64,000 bases of DNA from an uncultured Granulosicoccus sp. (GTDB lineage Bacteria > Pseudomonadota > Gammaproteobacteria > Granulosicoccales > Granulosicoccaceae): the NCBI GenBank assembly GCA_947492525.1, contig CANLNQ010000027.1, positions 1-64,000 of the forward strand, given 5' to 3'. The first letter of the stretch is position 1. Every line of letters starts with the position of its first letter. The translations under genes were made by a program, and so were the position numbers. The notes under the pieces are model-generated. The model was not told the origin of the DNA, searched no databases, and saw nothing but the letters and a program-made list of their open reading frames with translations. Below, in pieces: positions 1 through 8,430 of this stretch.

Positions 1-866
1 GTCGTCGCTACAATGACTTCGAGGAGCTGCTATCACCCTTTCACAAGGAGCAGTGCCTGACGGCGGAAGAGGAAGTCATCGGCGAGCTGAAGTGGGAAGG
101 CTTGCGTCTGGTGGTCGCTCACGATCCGCTGGCGGCCAGTGAACGCACGGCAGCCAGAGACCTGAAGATCAAGCAACTGGAAGATGTCGCAGAGCAGTGG
201 GTTGGCAAGCTTGACGAGCAAGAAGGCGGAAAGCGGTATCGAGGGCGAAAGCTCTCTGATGGCGGAGCGCGAGCACGCTTCTACCACGAAGTGGTTGAGG
301 CGAAGTTGGCGCGCATTATCAAGGTCGATCTGAAAAGCGAATTATTCACTTACAGCATTGATCGCAAGGCCCGTCGTCGTGCCGAGATGATGGACGGCAA
401 ATTGCTGCTGGTCAGCAATACCCAGGATCTGGACCCAGACGAGATCGTTGCTCGCTATAAATCCCTGGCGGATATTGAGCGTGGGTTTAGAGTATTGAAA
501 TCCGAGCTGGAAATTGGTCCTGTTTTCCATCGATTACCAGGGCGCATTCGCGCTCATGCCTCTATCTGCTTTATCGCGTTGATTATTCACCGTGTCATGC
601 GTCAGCGGCTCAAACAGTCTCAGAGCCAGCTGTCGCCAGAACGCGCCTTGGAATCACTACGCCGAATCCAGCGCCACAGAATCACGCTCGATGAAAAACC
701 CCATTCGGGTATCTCTACGTTGTCAGAGGAGCAAGGCGTCCTTCTGGACTCTCTGAGCGTTCCCAAACCGACAGAATCACGCCAGTTGTCGCTGTTGTAG
801 TGGCAATCTGAAATTGCATATCGTTTGCATTCAATAACTTACGTCGTTTGCTGTCGAACTCGGGCG
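1..866 (+). mobile_element. IS1634-like insertion sequence, right part only
   Basis: The element consists of a transposase reading frame open from the window edge plus a short non-coding tail. The tail ends near the motif CTGTCGAACTCGGG (about 851-864), where a fragment of an unrelated HNH endonuclease gene begins. I take this junction as the right end of the element. The left end lies outside the window, so the inverted repeat and any target duplication cannot be verified. The family is inferred from the transposase C-terminus. Confidence 0.65.
3..800 (+). CDS. IS1634/IS4-group DDE transposase, 5'-truncated by window edge
   Basis: This is a transposase that cuts and joins the ends of its own element. 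The frame is open from base 3, so the N-terminus lies outside the window. The visible C-terminal part contains the signature typical of IS1634-like enzymes: a Tyr-rich stretch YKSLADIERGFRVLKSELE (about 457-513), giving the Y-x-x-x-x-x-I-E-R-x-F-R-x-x-K pattern with the third catalytic acidic residue. It is followed by the usual H-RLPGRIRAH-hydrophobic segment. The gene ends with TAG at 798-800, about 60 bp before the inferred end of the element. No internal stop or frameshift is visible, so the copy may be intact. The family is known to be mobile in many proteobacteria; activity here is not established. Confidence 0.8.
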   Translation, partial: RRYNDFEELLSPFHKEQCLTAEEEVIGELKWEGLRLVVAHDPLAASERTAARDLKIKQLEDVAEQWVGKLDEQEGGKRYRGRKLSDGGARARFYHEVVEAKLARIIKVDLKSELFTYSIDRKARRRAEMMDGKLLLVSNTQDLDPDEIVARYKSLADIERGFRVLKSELEIGPVFHRLPGRIRAHASICFIALIIHRVMRQRLKQSQSQLSPERALESLRRIQRHRITLDEKPHSGISTLSEEQGVLLDSLSVPKPTESRQLSLL

Positions 867-1075
867 CGCTCTCAAGCACCGTGCATTGGATGTTTGATCG
901 TGGTCTGGTCACACTGGATGACGACTTCAGGGTAGTTACTTCCCGCTCTTTGGAGACAACAATGCATAGAGGCTTGATCGTTCAAGGTCAGCAGATCTCA
1001 TTGCCGGACGTCGTGGCTCATAGGCCGAGTCATCGTTTCCTTGATTATCACAGGAACCATGTATTCCACGATTGA
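863..1075 (+). pseudogene. C-terminal remnant of an HNH endonuclease gene cut by the IS
   Basis: About 70 residues (GALSSTVHWMFDRGLVTLDD, ending in FLDYHRNHVFHD) resemble the extreme C-terminus of HNH-domain restriction-type endonucleases. In that family a 'Gly-x-x-Leu-Ser-x-x-x-H-W-M-F-D-R-G-L' segment follows the HNH catalytic core. The core itself is missing: the similarity stops exactly at the inferred right end of the insertion sequence at about 862. The only in-frame start is a TTG inside the IS tail. The simplest reading is a gene disrupted by IS insertion, with the 5' half left of the window or deleted. A remnant restriction function is inferred from family resemblance only. Confidence 0.6.
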
Positions 1076-1115
1076 CTTGAGTGACAAGGAGCCAGAATAA
1101 GAAGTTCCCCGTCCC

Positions 1116-1138
1116 TTATCCACAAATTCTGTGGATAA
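1116..1138. promoter_or_regulatory. Two perfect DnaA boxes in inverted orientation
   Basis: TTATCCACA at 1116-1124 and its exact reverse complement TGTGGATAA at 1130-1138 are separated by 5 bp. Both 9-mers match the canonical high-affinity DnaA box. The pair lies in the intergenic space between the HNH remnant and the convergent SDR gene, and the DNA to its right (1139-1170) is AT-richer. A DnaA-binding or titration site is the obvious interpretation. A simple RNA hairpin is the alternative, since the arms can pair. Confidence 0.55.
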
Positions 1139-1199
1139 CCATGTGTATGGATAGCGTATAGATAGTCAGAGCAGGTATGAGGTGGTGCTATCGAAAATC

Positions 1200-1216
1200 T
1201 GTACAGAAACTGTACA
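1200..1216. promoter_or_regulatory. Palindrome TGTACAG-AAA-CTGTACA
   Basis: Perfect 7-bp inverted arms with a 3-bp spacer lie about 55 bp beyond the stop codon of the SDR gene. The size and symmetry are those of a dimeric repressor operator, but no gene starts within reach on either strand, so the partner is unknown. Confidence 0.3.
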
Positions 1217-1271
1217 AGGCCTATGACCCACCGGCAGTCGGGCAGCGACACGAAGCCGCGTCAGCCAGCAT

Positions 1272-2135
1272 TCAGAATCTCGCCGAATACCGTGCCAGTA
1301 CCTCCGCCACCCCCGGCGTAGCCAGACCCAACGACCTGGCGCGATCCAGTTGCAGATCGATACGTAACGGAATGCCCCGGTCCGTTGGCGCGGGTCCTTC
1401 TTCAATGTTCTCCAGAGCATGCCCCCAGTGGCGCAGCATTGCCTTGGCGAATTCAGAGCGGCTGATTGATTCCTCGCCAGCTAGGTTCAGTGTTCCCTGT
1501 GTGTCGAGATCCAGTGCCAGCTTCAACAGGCCCTCGGCGAGGGCATCGACCCACACGGGTTGGCGGTAGACATTGTCAAACAGGCTCTGGCGTTCGCCAC
1601 GTTCCAGCCGGGCGATGAAGGAGGCTGTGCCGCGATCAATCTGTTCCAGGCCATAGATCAGTGAGGTTCGCACACACACCACATCGTCGTGGCCTGCCAG
1701 TGCTGCCGCTTCGGCCGCCGCCTTTGACTCCCCGTAGGCATTGATGGGGTCCGGGCGCGCGTCATCGGCATAGGCTCGTGACGAGCTTGCGTAGACCATA
1801 TCGCTGGACACGACGACCAGTCTTGCTCCTATCGCTTTGGCGGCTTCGGCAACGCGCGCGCTCATCGTCTCGTTGGTGCCGAGATTGTCGTCGTCAACCC
1901 CGGGGTTGATGGCCGCGGCATGAATGACGGCGTCCGGGCGGTACTGCTCGAACAGACCTCGCAGATCGTCCGTCAGGTCAGCCTGCAGCCATTCAACACC
2001 GTCTTCCGTGTGAGGTGCCTGTCGGGATACTGCCAGTACATTCGCGCGTTGCCTGGCGAGCGGCACCAGGCGATGGCCCAGATAGCCGCTCGCACCGGTG
2101 ATCAACAGACGACTGCGAGAGGAGGGTGGTGGCAT
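1272..2135 (-). CDS. NAD(P)-dependent SDR/epimerase-family protein (RmlD-like)
   Basis: A 287-residue extended short-chain dehydrogenase/reductase. The Rossmann glycine motif GASGYLG is at residues 14-20, an acidic residue follows in the ADLTDD segment, and the catalytic Tyr-x-x-x-Lys is YGESK at 134-138 with Ser residues at 110-111. The length and overall pattern resemble dTDP-4-dehydrorhamnose reductase (RmlD), but no rhamnose or other nucleotide-sugar genes are nearby, so the substrate is not assigned. It starts with ATG at 2135 and lies downstream of a divergently organised lipoprotein region. No operon partner is evident: the next minus-strand gene begins 34 bp upstream and is unrelated. 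Confidence is good for the fold and low for the reaction. Confidence 0.8.
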   Translation of the reverse strand: MPPPSSRSRLLITGASGYLGHRLVPLARQRANVLAVSRQAPHTEDGVEWLQADLTDDLRGLFEQYRPDAVIHAAAINPGVDDDNLGTNETMSARVAEAAKAIGARLVVVSSDMVYASSSRAYADDARPDPINAYGESKAAAEAAALAGHDDVVCVRTSLIYGLEQIDRGTASFIARLERGERQSLFDNVYRQPVWVDALAEGLLKLALDLDTQGTLNLAGEESISRSEFAKAMLRHWGHALENIEEGPAPTDRGIPLRIDLQLDRARSLGLATPGVAEVLARYSARF

Positions 2136-2168
2136 GTTGCTTATCCGGTAAGGGCCCGGAGAGCGATT

Positions 2169-2993
2169 TTACAGCACGGACTCGGCATTGATCGAGCCGA
2201 ATGTCAGTACCTTTACGGTGGTCACGCTGTCCTGCTCGCTATCCGGGTAGCTCACGCCTTCTGATTTCAGTTTCAGGCCGGTCCCAACGCCATACCAGTC
2301 CGTCATGTCGCTGATCAGCCTGAACTGGGGGAGCTCGCTTTCGTTTCTGATTTCCGAATCCACCCGGCACGTTTCCATCGGCTGCCCGTCGATGGTCAAG
2401 GTCTCGCGACCGACATAGGTGTAAGTGCGAATCGAACCATCAGAGCCGCCAGTGTCGATACCCAATGTCTGGGTGACCGACTCCCCAACCGTCAGGTCGT
2501 AGTTCATGACCTGCGCGCTGTTGTCCGATGCGCTGGACGGGCCCACGGTATAGCCATCCAGCGTATACGGTGTCGTGGTGCTGCCTGCGGTACTCGTGGA
2601 TGTGGTCAATGTGGTTTCTATGGCGACGTGGGCAACACTGTCGGTTTCGATGTCCGTGACCGTATAGATCTGTTCGAGTTGTTCGGAATCGCTTGAAGAG
2701 CCGAAGCTTCCGGAGTGGGTCACGTCGTGGATTGTCGTGACGAAGTGGGGGCCGTTGTAATACAAGGGACGGTTAAGACAACCGCGCAGACCGGGCTCCG
2801 CTCCTTCACTGCTGGTTGCCGGCAGGACATCGGGCGGTACGATCAGCGACGATGGAGAGTCTCCATCACCGGTGTCCGGAATGTCAGGATCGCTGCCACC
2901 TCCGTCACTCGAACCGCCGCCGCAGGAGGCGATCACCAATGATGCGGCCACCATGACGCCTCGACGTAATCCTTCTCTGTTCCACTTTTGCAT
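2169..2993 (-). CDS. Hypothetical lipoprotein with Ser/Gly/Asp-rich linker
   Basis: A 274-residue protein with a basic N-terminus, a hydrophobic segment and a lipobox ending in IASC at about residues 21-24. A low-complexity GGGSSDGGGSDPD linker follows. This architecture predicts a lipid-anchored outer-membrane or periplasmic protein. The rest is rich in Thr/Ser beta-strand-like sequence with two isolated Cys residues (in GCLNRP and ETCRVD) that could form a disulfide. I do not recognise a family. The gene is divergent from the 3380 lipoprotein gene. Confidence 0.7.
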   Translation of the reverse strand: MQKWNREGLRRGVMVAASLVIASCGGGSSDGGGSDPDIPDTGDGDSPSSLIVPPDVLPATSSEGAEPGLRGCLNRPLYYNGPHFVTTIHDVTHSGSFGSSSDSEQLEQIYTVTDIETDSVAHVAIETTLTTSTSTAGSTTTPYTLDGYTVGPSSASDNSAQVMNYDLTVGESVTQTLGIDTGGSDGSIRTYTYVGRETLTIDGQPMETCRVDSEIRNESELPQFRLISDMTDWYGVGTGLKLKSEGVSYPDSEQDSVTTVKVLTFGSINAESVL

Positions 2994-3379
2994 GACTTTC
3001 CCTGGCTGCTTGCAATGAGTGTGGGTGCCTGGTCGTCAACTCGGTGTTCGTGTCTTGAGACACGTACTGTGGTCAATCCCTGATGACAACCCCATGCACC
3101 GTTCAGGCAGAGTCTACTGCATTCTCGTAGAGGAATGCTCCGCTTCGTTGCCGGCGACGTGATTCCCTGTCCACAAAGTCCGCGGATGATTCTGTGGGCG
3201 GACGGCGTATCGGGGGAAGGTAGCGCTGTCCTGTTGAATGGCTGTCTCGAGGCGCTACTACTCAGCGTCGCGCCCTATTTCACCGTATACAGTTTCGTAA
3301 CGCACACGCTTGATTCACCCCTGTGTAGCGCGCCGATGGTAGGCTCATTGGGACTTCATCAGTACAGTGTGAGCCCTCG
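2994..3379. other. Divergent intergenic region, 386 bp
   Basis: This stretch separates two lipoprotein genes transcribed away from each other and must hold both promoters. I see no convincing promoter hexamers, hairpin or coding sequence in it. The 94-codon frame across 3135-3419 has no recognisable protein character and is treated as chance. Confidence 0.4.
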
Positions 3380-4510
3380 ATGTTCATCGAAATCGCAAGG
3401 AAGCAGGCGGGCAAGTTGAAAGCATGTCGTCATCGGTGGCCCGGTCTCTTGCTGACAAGCTGCCTGCTCGCGGCCTGCGGTTCCGGCGCGGACAGCGTAA
3501 CCGGCGGGACATCCATGGATGACCCTTCCTCCCTGTCAGGCCGCATCGTCTCTGCCGATCCAACGTTCGACAAATTCTGGATGCTTGATCTTGTATCCGG
3601 CCAGTACACGACGATTCCCGGCACGGAGTGGGAAGAAGATCATCCCGTTTGTGATCTCTGGACCGATTCGACGGTTTTCCCGTCCAGGAACGGTGATTAT
3701 CTGGTAGAAACGATCGATTCCTGTACGTCCGGTGAACAGGCATACGAGCGGGTGCATGCGGTATTCGTGCGCGATGGCGAAGGCACGCTACTGAACAGTA
3801 TCGGCATCAGTACCATCGTCGGTGGTGTCAGAGGGCCAGCCCGGATATCCCCCAACGGTGAACTGATTGCGCTACCCGTTGATTTCGGCGACGGTGAGTA
3901 TCGACTGGCGGTGTTTGATTGGCGCAATGAGGAGATGATAACGGAAGGACCGACCATCTCTGGTAGGGCCTTTGACTGGCTGCCAGACAACCGTTTGATC
4001 TACGCAAACCAAAATGATGTGTATATGACGACACAGGATCTGGCTGGCAGCGAGTTTCTCTATGGTACCGGTCCTGAAGGCGGCTTTCCGCAAGATTTCG
4101 CCGTGAGTCCGGACGGTCAGAGCCTGGTCATGGTGGTGATCGAACGTAGCAGCATGGTTTCGCGATATGGCGTTCCGTGGATCATGGATCTGAACACGCT
4201 TGAATTACGCCAGTTGGCTCATGCTGATGACCCGCTCAGCAGCGACGAAACCTTCAGAATCGAGTATCCGACCTGGTCGCCGGATGGCAGCAAGATAGCT
4301 TTGGTTTACGGACTGACTCGGTTCGCAGGCTTCGCCGAGTTGTACGTGGTGCCGGCCGGTGCTGACAATGCACTGTTGTCGGAAGACAATGATCAGGTGA
4401 TGCGGGTGAACTCCTGGTTTACGCAATTGCGTCCATTTAACGCGGAACCTGAATATGGGCCAGAGTGGTATCTGGAAGGGCCGTTTGCCTGGCTACCGGT
4501 CGGCGATTAA
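3380..4510 (+). CDS. TolB-like beta-propeller lipoprotein (hypothetical)
   Basis: A 376-residue protein with an N-terminal signal and a lipobox in the LLAAC region (Cys at about residue 33), then a Gly/Ser linker. The body contains repeated WD40-like (PD40) blades: segments such as 'ARISPNGELIALPVDFGDGEY', 'FAVSPDGQSLVMVV' and 'PTWSPDGSKIALVYG', each with the Ser-Pro-Asp-Gly turn typical of TolB-type propellers. It is therefore probably a lipid-anchored six-bladed propeller facing the periplasm. It does not sit in a tol operon, and its role is unknown. It starts with ATG 3380, which gives a plausible signal sequence; no strong ribosome binding site is visible. Confidence 0.7.
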   Translation: MFIEIARKQAGKLKACRHRWPGLLLTSCLLAACGSGADSVTGGTSMDDPSSLSGRIVSADPTFDKFWMLDLVSGQYTTIPGTEWEEDHPVCDLWTDSTVFPSRNGDYLVETIDSCTSGEQAYERVHAVFVRDGEGTLLNSIGISTIVGGVRGPARISPNGELIALPVDFGDGEYRLAVFDWRNEEMITEGPTISGRAFDWLPDNRLIYANQNDVYMTTQDLAGSEFLYGTGPEGGFPQDFAVSPDGQSLVMVVIERSSMVSRYGVPWIMDLNTLELRQLAHADDPLSSDETFRIEYPTWSPDGSKIALVYGLTRFAGFAELYVVPAGADNALLSEDNDQVMRVNSWFTQLRPFNAEPEYGPEWYLEGPFAWLPVGD

Positions 4511-4669
4511 TGGTTGATGTGCCGACGCCACTCCTGAAGCGACTTGCATTGTTGACTGACGGTGAATTCATGGACAACAGCTGCAAGCGTCCTGCATGAT
4601 GGCAGGCGTCGAAGCGTGAGGCAGCATCGCTCGACACGACCACCAGCCTCATGCTCACCCATCAACAAG

Positions 4670-5362
4670 TCAGTCTTCCCGCTCACCCTCCACCGGGCAT
4701 GCCATCGCCAGCCTGTTGATCCCCGCCGAATCAAACCGTACCTGTCCAGGCTCACCCACGCTTTTGCCAAGCACGGCGGCAATCATGGCTCGACCGATCT
4801 CGACGGTGGAGGTCGCCATGCCGAAGGGGCGCATCAGCGGCGCTAGCAAGGACGAGAGTCCATACAGGCGAACGCTGTGTTTGATGCCGCGCTTTGCCAC
4901 GATGGCGCCGGGCCGGAAGATCACCGCGCGTGCGAATCCGGCATCGAGCACCGCATTCTCGGCACGCCCCTTTACTCTGGCCCACAAGGTGTTACTGGTT
5001 TCCGTCTCATCGGCTCCGGCGCCCGAAATGAAGACGAAGCAGCAGCCAGGGCTCTGTTCACGCAGAACGCGAATGGCTGCGACTGCATAGTCATGTGTGA
5101 TTTGTGTGTACTGTTGTTCGCTGCGTCCGGTTTGCGGTACGCCGATGGCCCAAAGGCAGCCATCGACCCCACTGAGTTCCGATGCCAACGGCGCAAAATC
5201 GTTGAAGTTCGGGTGTATCACTTCACGCAGCCTGGGGTGGGAGCGCCCGGTCGGATGCCTGAGCACACAGATGACCTCACTGATTGCCGGGTGATCAAGG
5301 CATTCGAGCAAGGCACCGGCACCCACGGTGCCGGTAGCGCCGAAGATGACGACGCGTTTCAT
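4670..5362 (-). CDS. NAD(P)H-binding atypical SDR protein
   Basis: A 230-residue Rossmann-fold protein starting with MKRVVIFGATGTVG, whose GATGTVG (residues 8-14) is the dinucleotide-binding glycine motif. It lacks the classical Tyr-x-x-x-Lys dyad and resembles atypical SDRs of the NAD(P)H-binding/HTATIP2-like group. It overlaps the stop of the upstream RND permease gene by 4 bp (ATGA, 5359-5362), so it is probably the last cistron of that pump operon and is translationally coupled. Why an SDR travels with the pump is not clear from the sequence. The enzymatic activity is unassigned. Confidence 0.75.
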   Translation of the reverse strand: MKRVVIFGATGTVGAGALLECLDHPAISEVICVLRHPTGRSHPRLREVIHPNFNDFAPLASELSGVDGCLWAIGVPQTGRSEQQYTQITHDYAVAAIRVLREQSPGCCFVFISGAGADETETSNTLWARVKGRAENAVLDAGFARAVIFRPGAIVAKRGIKHSVRLYGLSSLLAPLMRPFGMATSTVEIGRAMIAAVLGKSVGEPGQVRFDSAGINRLAMACPVEGERED

Positions 5363-8300
5363 GATGCAGGCTCCGCCACATCAGCCGTCTGCGAGCGCTT
5401 CCGTGCCGATGGGAAGAACATGTAATACAACACCGGCGCTGCAATCATCGTCAGTAGCGAGGCAAAGGCCAGACCGGCCATGATCGTCACTGCCATGCTG
5501 GCGAAGAAGGCATCAGACAGCAGGGGGGTCATGCCCAGGATGGTGGTGACGGCTGCCAGAAACACCGGCCGCAGTCGTGAAACCGATGCTTCGACAATGG
5601 CATCATCGAGCTTGTCCACAGATCGGCGAACAATGTCGATCTCCTCGACCAGCACGATACCGTTCTTGATCAGCATGCCCGACAGGCTCAGAAGCCCGAG
5701 CAGGGCGGTGAATGAGAATGGCAGGCCGGTGCCAAGCAATCCCAGCGTGACCCCATTGACCGACATCGGTACCAGTAGCCAGATGATCAGCGGTTGGCGC
5801 AGCTTGCGGAACAACACGATCGAGGTCATGACCATGATCAGAAAGGCCACCGGCAACTGTCCGGCAAGGCTGGTCTGCGCTTCGGTGGAGTTCTCGAACT
5901 CGCCGCCCCACTCGAAGCTGTAGCCGATCGGTAGCTCGATGGCCTCGATCTGCTCGCGCACTCGTGCATGCATCGCTGCCGCCGTTTCGTCAGAACCGAT
6001 GGCGGCCTGCACGGTAATCGTCGGCACGCGATCACGCCGCTTGAAGACCGTATCCTGAACCGTTGCCTGCAGCCCGTCGGTTACCTGTTCGAGCGGAATG
6101 AACTCCTGGGTAGAGCTGGCGAACAGCACCTGATTCTGCAGCTGATCGCGCGACTCGACGGATTGCCGAGCAATGATCGGTATCTGTCTTTCTCCTTCGA
6201 GCAGGGTGCCGGCCTGCACACCGGTGGTGGCAAAGGCCAGGGCATCGGCGATGTTGTCTCGCGTTACGCCCACGGTCTGCGCCCGGTCTGCCGCATACAC
6301 ATGCGACAACACGATCTCGGGCTGATGCCAGTCGGTGCGCAGATTCTCCAGATCCTCAGGATAGCCGCGCAAGACCTCCATCGCCTCGGCCGCCAGACGA
6401 CGCAGTTCCAGCGGGTCGCTGCCGCTGAAACGGGCTTCGATGGGATAACCCCCTCCCGGGCCGAAGATCAGCCGTTCGGTACGAAAATCTCCCTCGAACA
6501 CGTGTTCAGCCGCGTAGGCTTCCAGTGCCTGCTGTACCTCCGGAATCACATCACGATCAGTGGTTCGCACGATGACGTGGCCGTAGGATTCATCCGTGGG
6601 TTCCGGCGAATAGGTGAGGATGAAGCGAGTCGCACCCTGGCCGATGAAGGTCGAGAAATTCACGACATCGTCGCGCTCGCTCAGCCACTGCTCGATGCTC
6701 GTCATGGCCGTCGAGGTCTGCTGGATATCGGCACCCTGAGGCAACTTGTAGTGAACGAAGAACATCGGCGTGTTCGATGGCGGGAAGAACTGTTGCTTGA
6801 TGTTGGCAAAGCCCATGTAGCACAACACTGTCACAACCAGTAGCGCAGCAGTGACGCCCCACCGAAATCTCAGCGCCGCGCGCAACACACTGGCATAGCC
6901 GCGGAATACCGCGCTGTCGTAACCATCGTCGTTGGCAGCATCGCCATCAGCCACCTTGAACAGATAGTGACCCAGCAGGGGCGTGACGGTCAGCGCCAGT
7001 ACCCAGCTCAGCATCAGGGAGATGCCGATGACCGCGAACAGGGAGAACAGGAATTCTCCGGTGGCATCGGGACTCAGTCCGATGCCGGCGAAGGCCATGA
7101 TGCCGATGACGGTGGCACCCAGCAGCGGAAACTGCGTCTTGCTGCCCACATCTTCCGCCGCATCGCGTGAGGACACTCCACGGCGCATCGACATCTGCAT
7201 GCCTTCGGCGACAACAATGGCATTGTCAACGAGCATGCCCATGGCGATGATCAGCGCCCCCAGCGAGATGCGCTCCATCTCGATCGAGAACAGGGCCATG
7301 AACAGCAAGGTGCCGACAACGGTCAGCAACAGAGTCGCGCCAACCACGACGGACGCTCTCCAGCCCATGAACAAGGCCAGCACGATGACCACGATGGCCA
7401 CGGACATGCACAGATTGATGATGAAGTCATCCGTGGCAGTCTCCACCACTTGGTGCTGACGGTAGATCGGATGCAGTTCGACACCGACGGGTATTTCCGC
7501 CTCCAGTTCAGCCAGCCGTGCATCGACACGGGCGCCGATCTCGACGATGTTCTCGTTGGCCAGTCCAGCCACACCCAGCGTGAATGCATCGACGCCATCG
7601 AAGCGGATGATCTGTGAGGGCGAATCCACCCGACTGCGACTGATGCTGGCGACATCCACCAGGTTCAGGGTGTCGCCGCCGATGCCGACGGAAAGATGCC
7701 CGATCTCGTTCAGTGAATCGGAGCCATCGGGAATCTGCATGCGGATCGCCATACCGTCGACCACCAGTTCTCCGGCTTCGCTCAAGCTGTCAGCGGAGCT
7801 GATGGCAGCCGCCACTACTTGCGGATTGATATGCTGGTTGATGGCCAGCGGCATCGACATGTCGGCATAGATGGCCTCTTCGGGCAGGCCGGCGACGTCC
7901 ACGTCGGCAACGCCGTCGACCGCCAGCAATTCGCGCCTGAGAAAGGTTGAAATACCGTGAATCTCGGCGTCGCTGAAGCCGGTGGCTGTCACGGCATAGA
8001 ACACCCCGAACACATCCCCGAAACTGTCGTTGACCAATGGCGATGACGCCCCCTGGGGGAGCGAACGTTCCGCATCGGAAATCCGGTTGCGAAGCTTGGT
8101 CCAGATGGCGGGCAATTCGTCGGGCCCGTAGGTGGACTTCATCTCCACATTGATCAGTGAAGTGCCCGGCCGGTTGGTCGAACGCACCGAATCCACTTCG
8201 CCCATCTTCTGGATGGCCGCCTCCAGCGGTTCGCTGACCTCGCGCGCCACCTCTTCGGCCGAAGCCCCCGGGTAGGTGGTGAATACCACGGCCTCCTTGA

Positions 8301-8424
8301 TCGTGAAGGCCGGGTCTTCAAGCCGACCCAGGCTGTTGTAACCCCACCATCCGCCCAGCAGACAGACCAGTATCAGCAACCAGGTCAGCAGCGACTGGTT
8401 GATCGAACCTCGTGCAATTGACAT
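5359..8424 (-). CDS. RND efflux permease subunit (AcrB/HAE family)
   Basis: A 1021-residue inner-membrane proton-driven exporter, full length for the hydrophobe/amphiphile efflux family. The N-terminus starts with a transmembrane helix, followed by a large periplasmic loop, a block of helices with GMLVDNAIVVAEGM in the TM4 region, a second periplasmic domain, and a final helix bundle including GMLIKNGIVLVEE and the conserved 'RLRPVFLAAVTTILGM' loop. The TM4 proton-relay pair is Asp-Asn rather than the Asp-Asp of AcrB, as seen in several divergent family members. It lies 6 bp downstream of the adaptor gene and overlaps the following SDR gene. A divergent TetR gene probably controls the operon. 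No outer-membrane TolC-like gene is present here. Confidence 0.93.
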   Translation of the reverse strand: MSIARGSINQSLLTWLLILVCLLGGWWGYNSLGRLEDPAFTIKEAVVFTTYPGASAEEVAREVSEPLEAAIQKMGEVDSVRSTNRPGTSLINVEMKSTYGPDELPAIWTKLRNRISDAERSLPQGASSPLVNDSFGDVFGVFYAVTATGFSDAEIHGISTFLRRELLAVDGVADVDVAGLPEEAIYADMSMPLAINQHINPQVVAAAISSADSLSEAGELVVDGMAIRMQIPDGSDSLNEIGHLSVGIGGDTLNLVDVASISRSRVDSPSQIIRFDGVDAFTLGVAGLANENIVEIGARVDARLAELEAEIPVGVELHPIYRQHQVVETATDDFIINLCMSVAIVVIVLALFMGWRASVVVGATLLLTVVGTLLFMALFSIEMERISLGALIIAMGMLVDNAIVVAEGMQMSMRRGVSSRDAAEDVGSKTQFPLLGATVIGIMAFAGIGLSPDATGEFLFSLFAVIGISLMLSWVLALTVTPLLGHYLFKVADGDAANDDGYDSAVFRGYASVLRAALRFRWGVTAALLVVTVLCYMGFANIKQQFFPPSNTPMFFVHYKLPQGADIQQTSTAMTSIEQWLSERDDVVNFSTFIGQGATRFILTYSPEPTDESYGHVIVRTTDRDVIPEVQQALEAYAAEHVFEGDFRTERLIFGPGGGYPIEARFSGSDPLELRRLAAEAMEVLRGYPEDLENLRTDWHQPEIVLSHVYAADRAQTVGVTRDNIADALAFATTGVQAGTLLEGERQIPIIARQSVESRDQLQNQVLFASSTQEFIPLEQVTDGLQATVQDTVFKRRDRVPTITVQAAIGSDETAAAMHARVREQIEAIELPIGYSFEWGGEFENSTEAQTSLAGQLPVAFLIMVMTSIVLFRKLRQPLIIWLLVPMSVNGVTLGLLGTGLPFSFTALLGLLSLSGMLIKNGIVLVEEIDIVRRSVDKLDDAIVEASVSRLRPVFLAAVTTILGMTPLLSDAFFASMAVTIMAGLAFASLLTMIAAPVLYYMFFPSARKRSQTADVAEPAS

Positions 8425-8430
8425 GTCAGC

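Noticed and set aside
1076-1271. Chromosomal or plasmid replication origin at the DnaA box pair
   Set aside because: Only two boxes, no dnaA, dnaN, gidA or rep gene nearby, and no clear AT-rich unwinding repeats; kept only as a DnaA-binding site candidate.
3135-3419. A 94-codon frame between the two divergent lipoprotein genes
   Set aside because: It overlaps the start of the downstream lipoprotein gene out of frame and lacks protein-like character.
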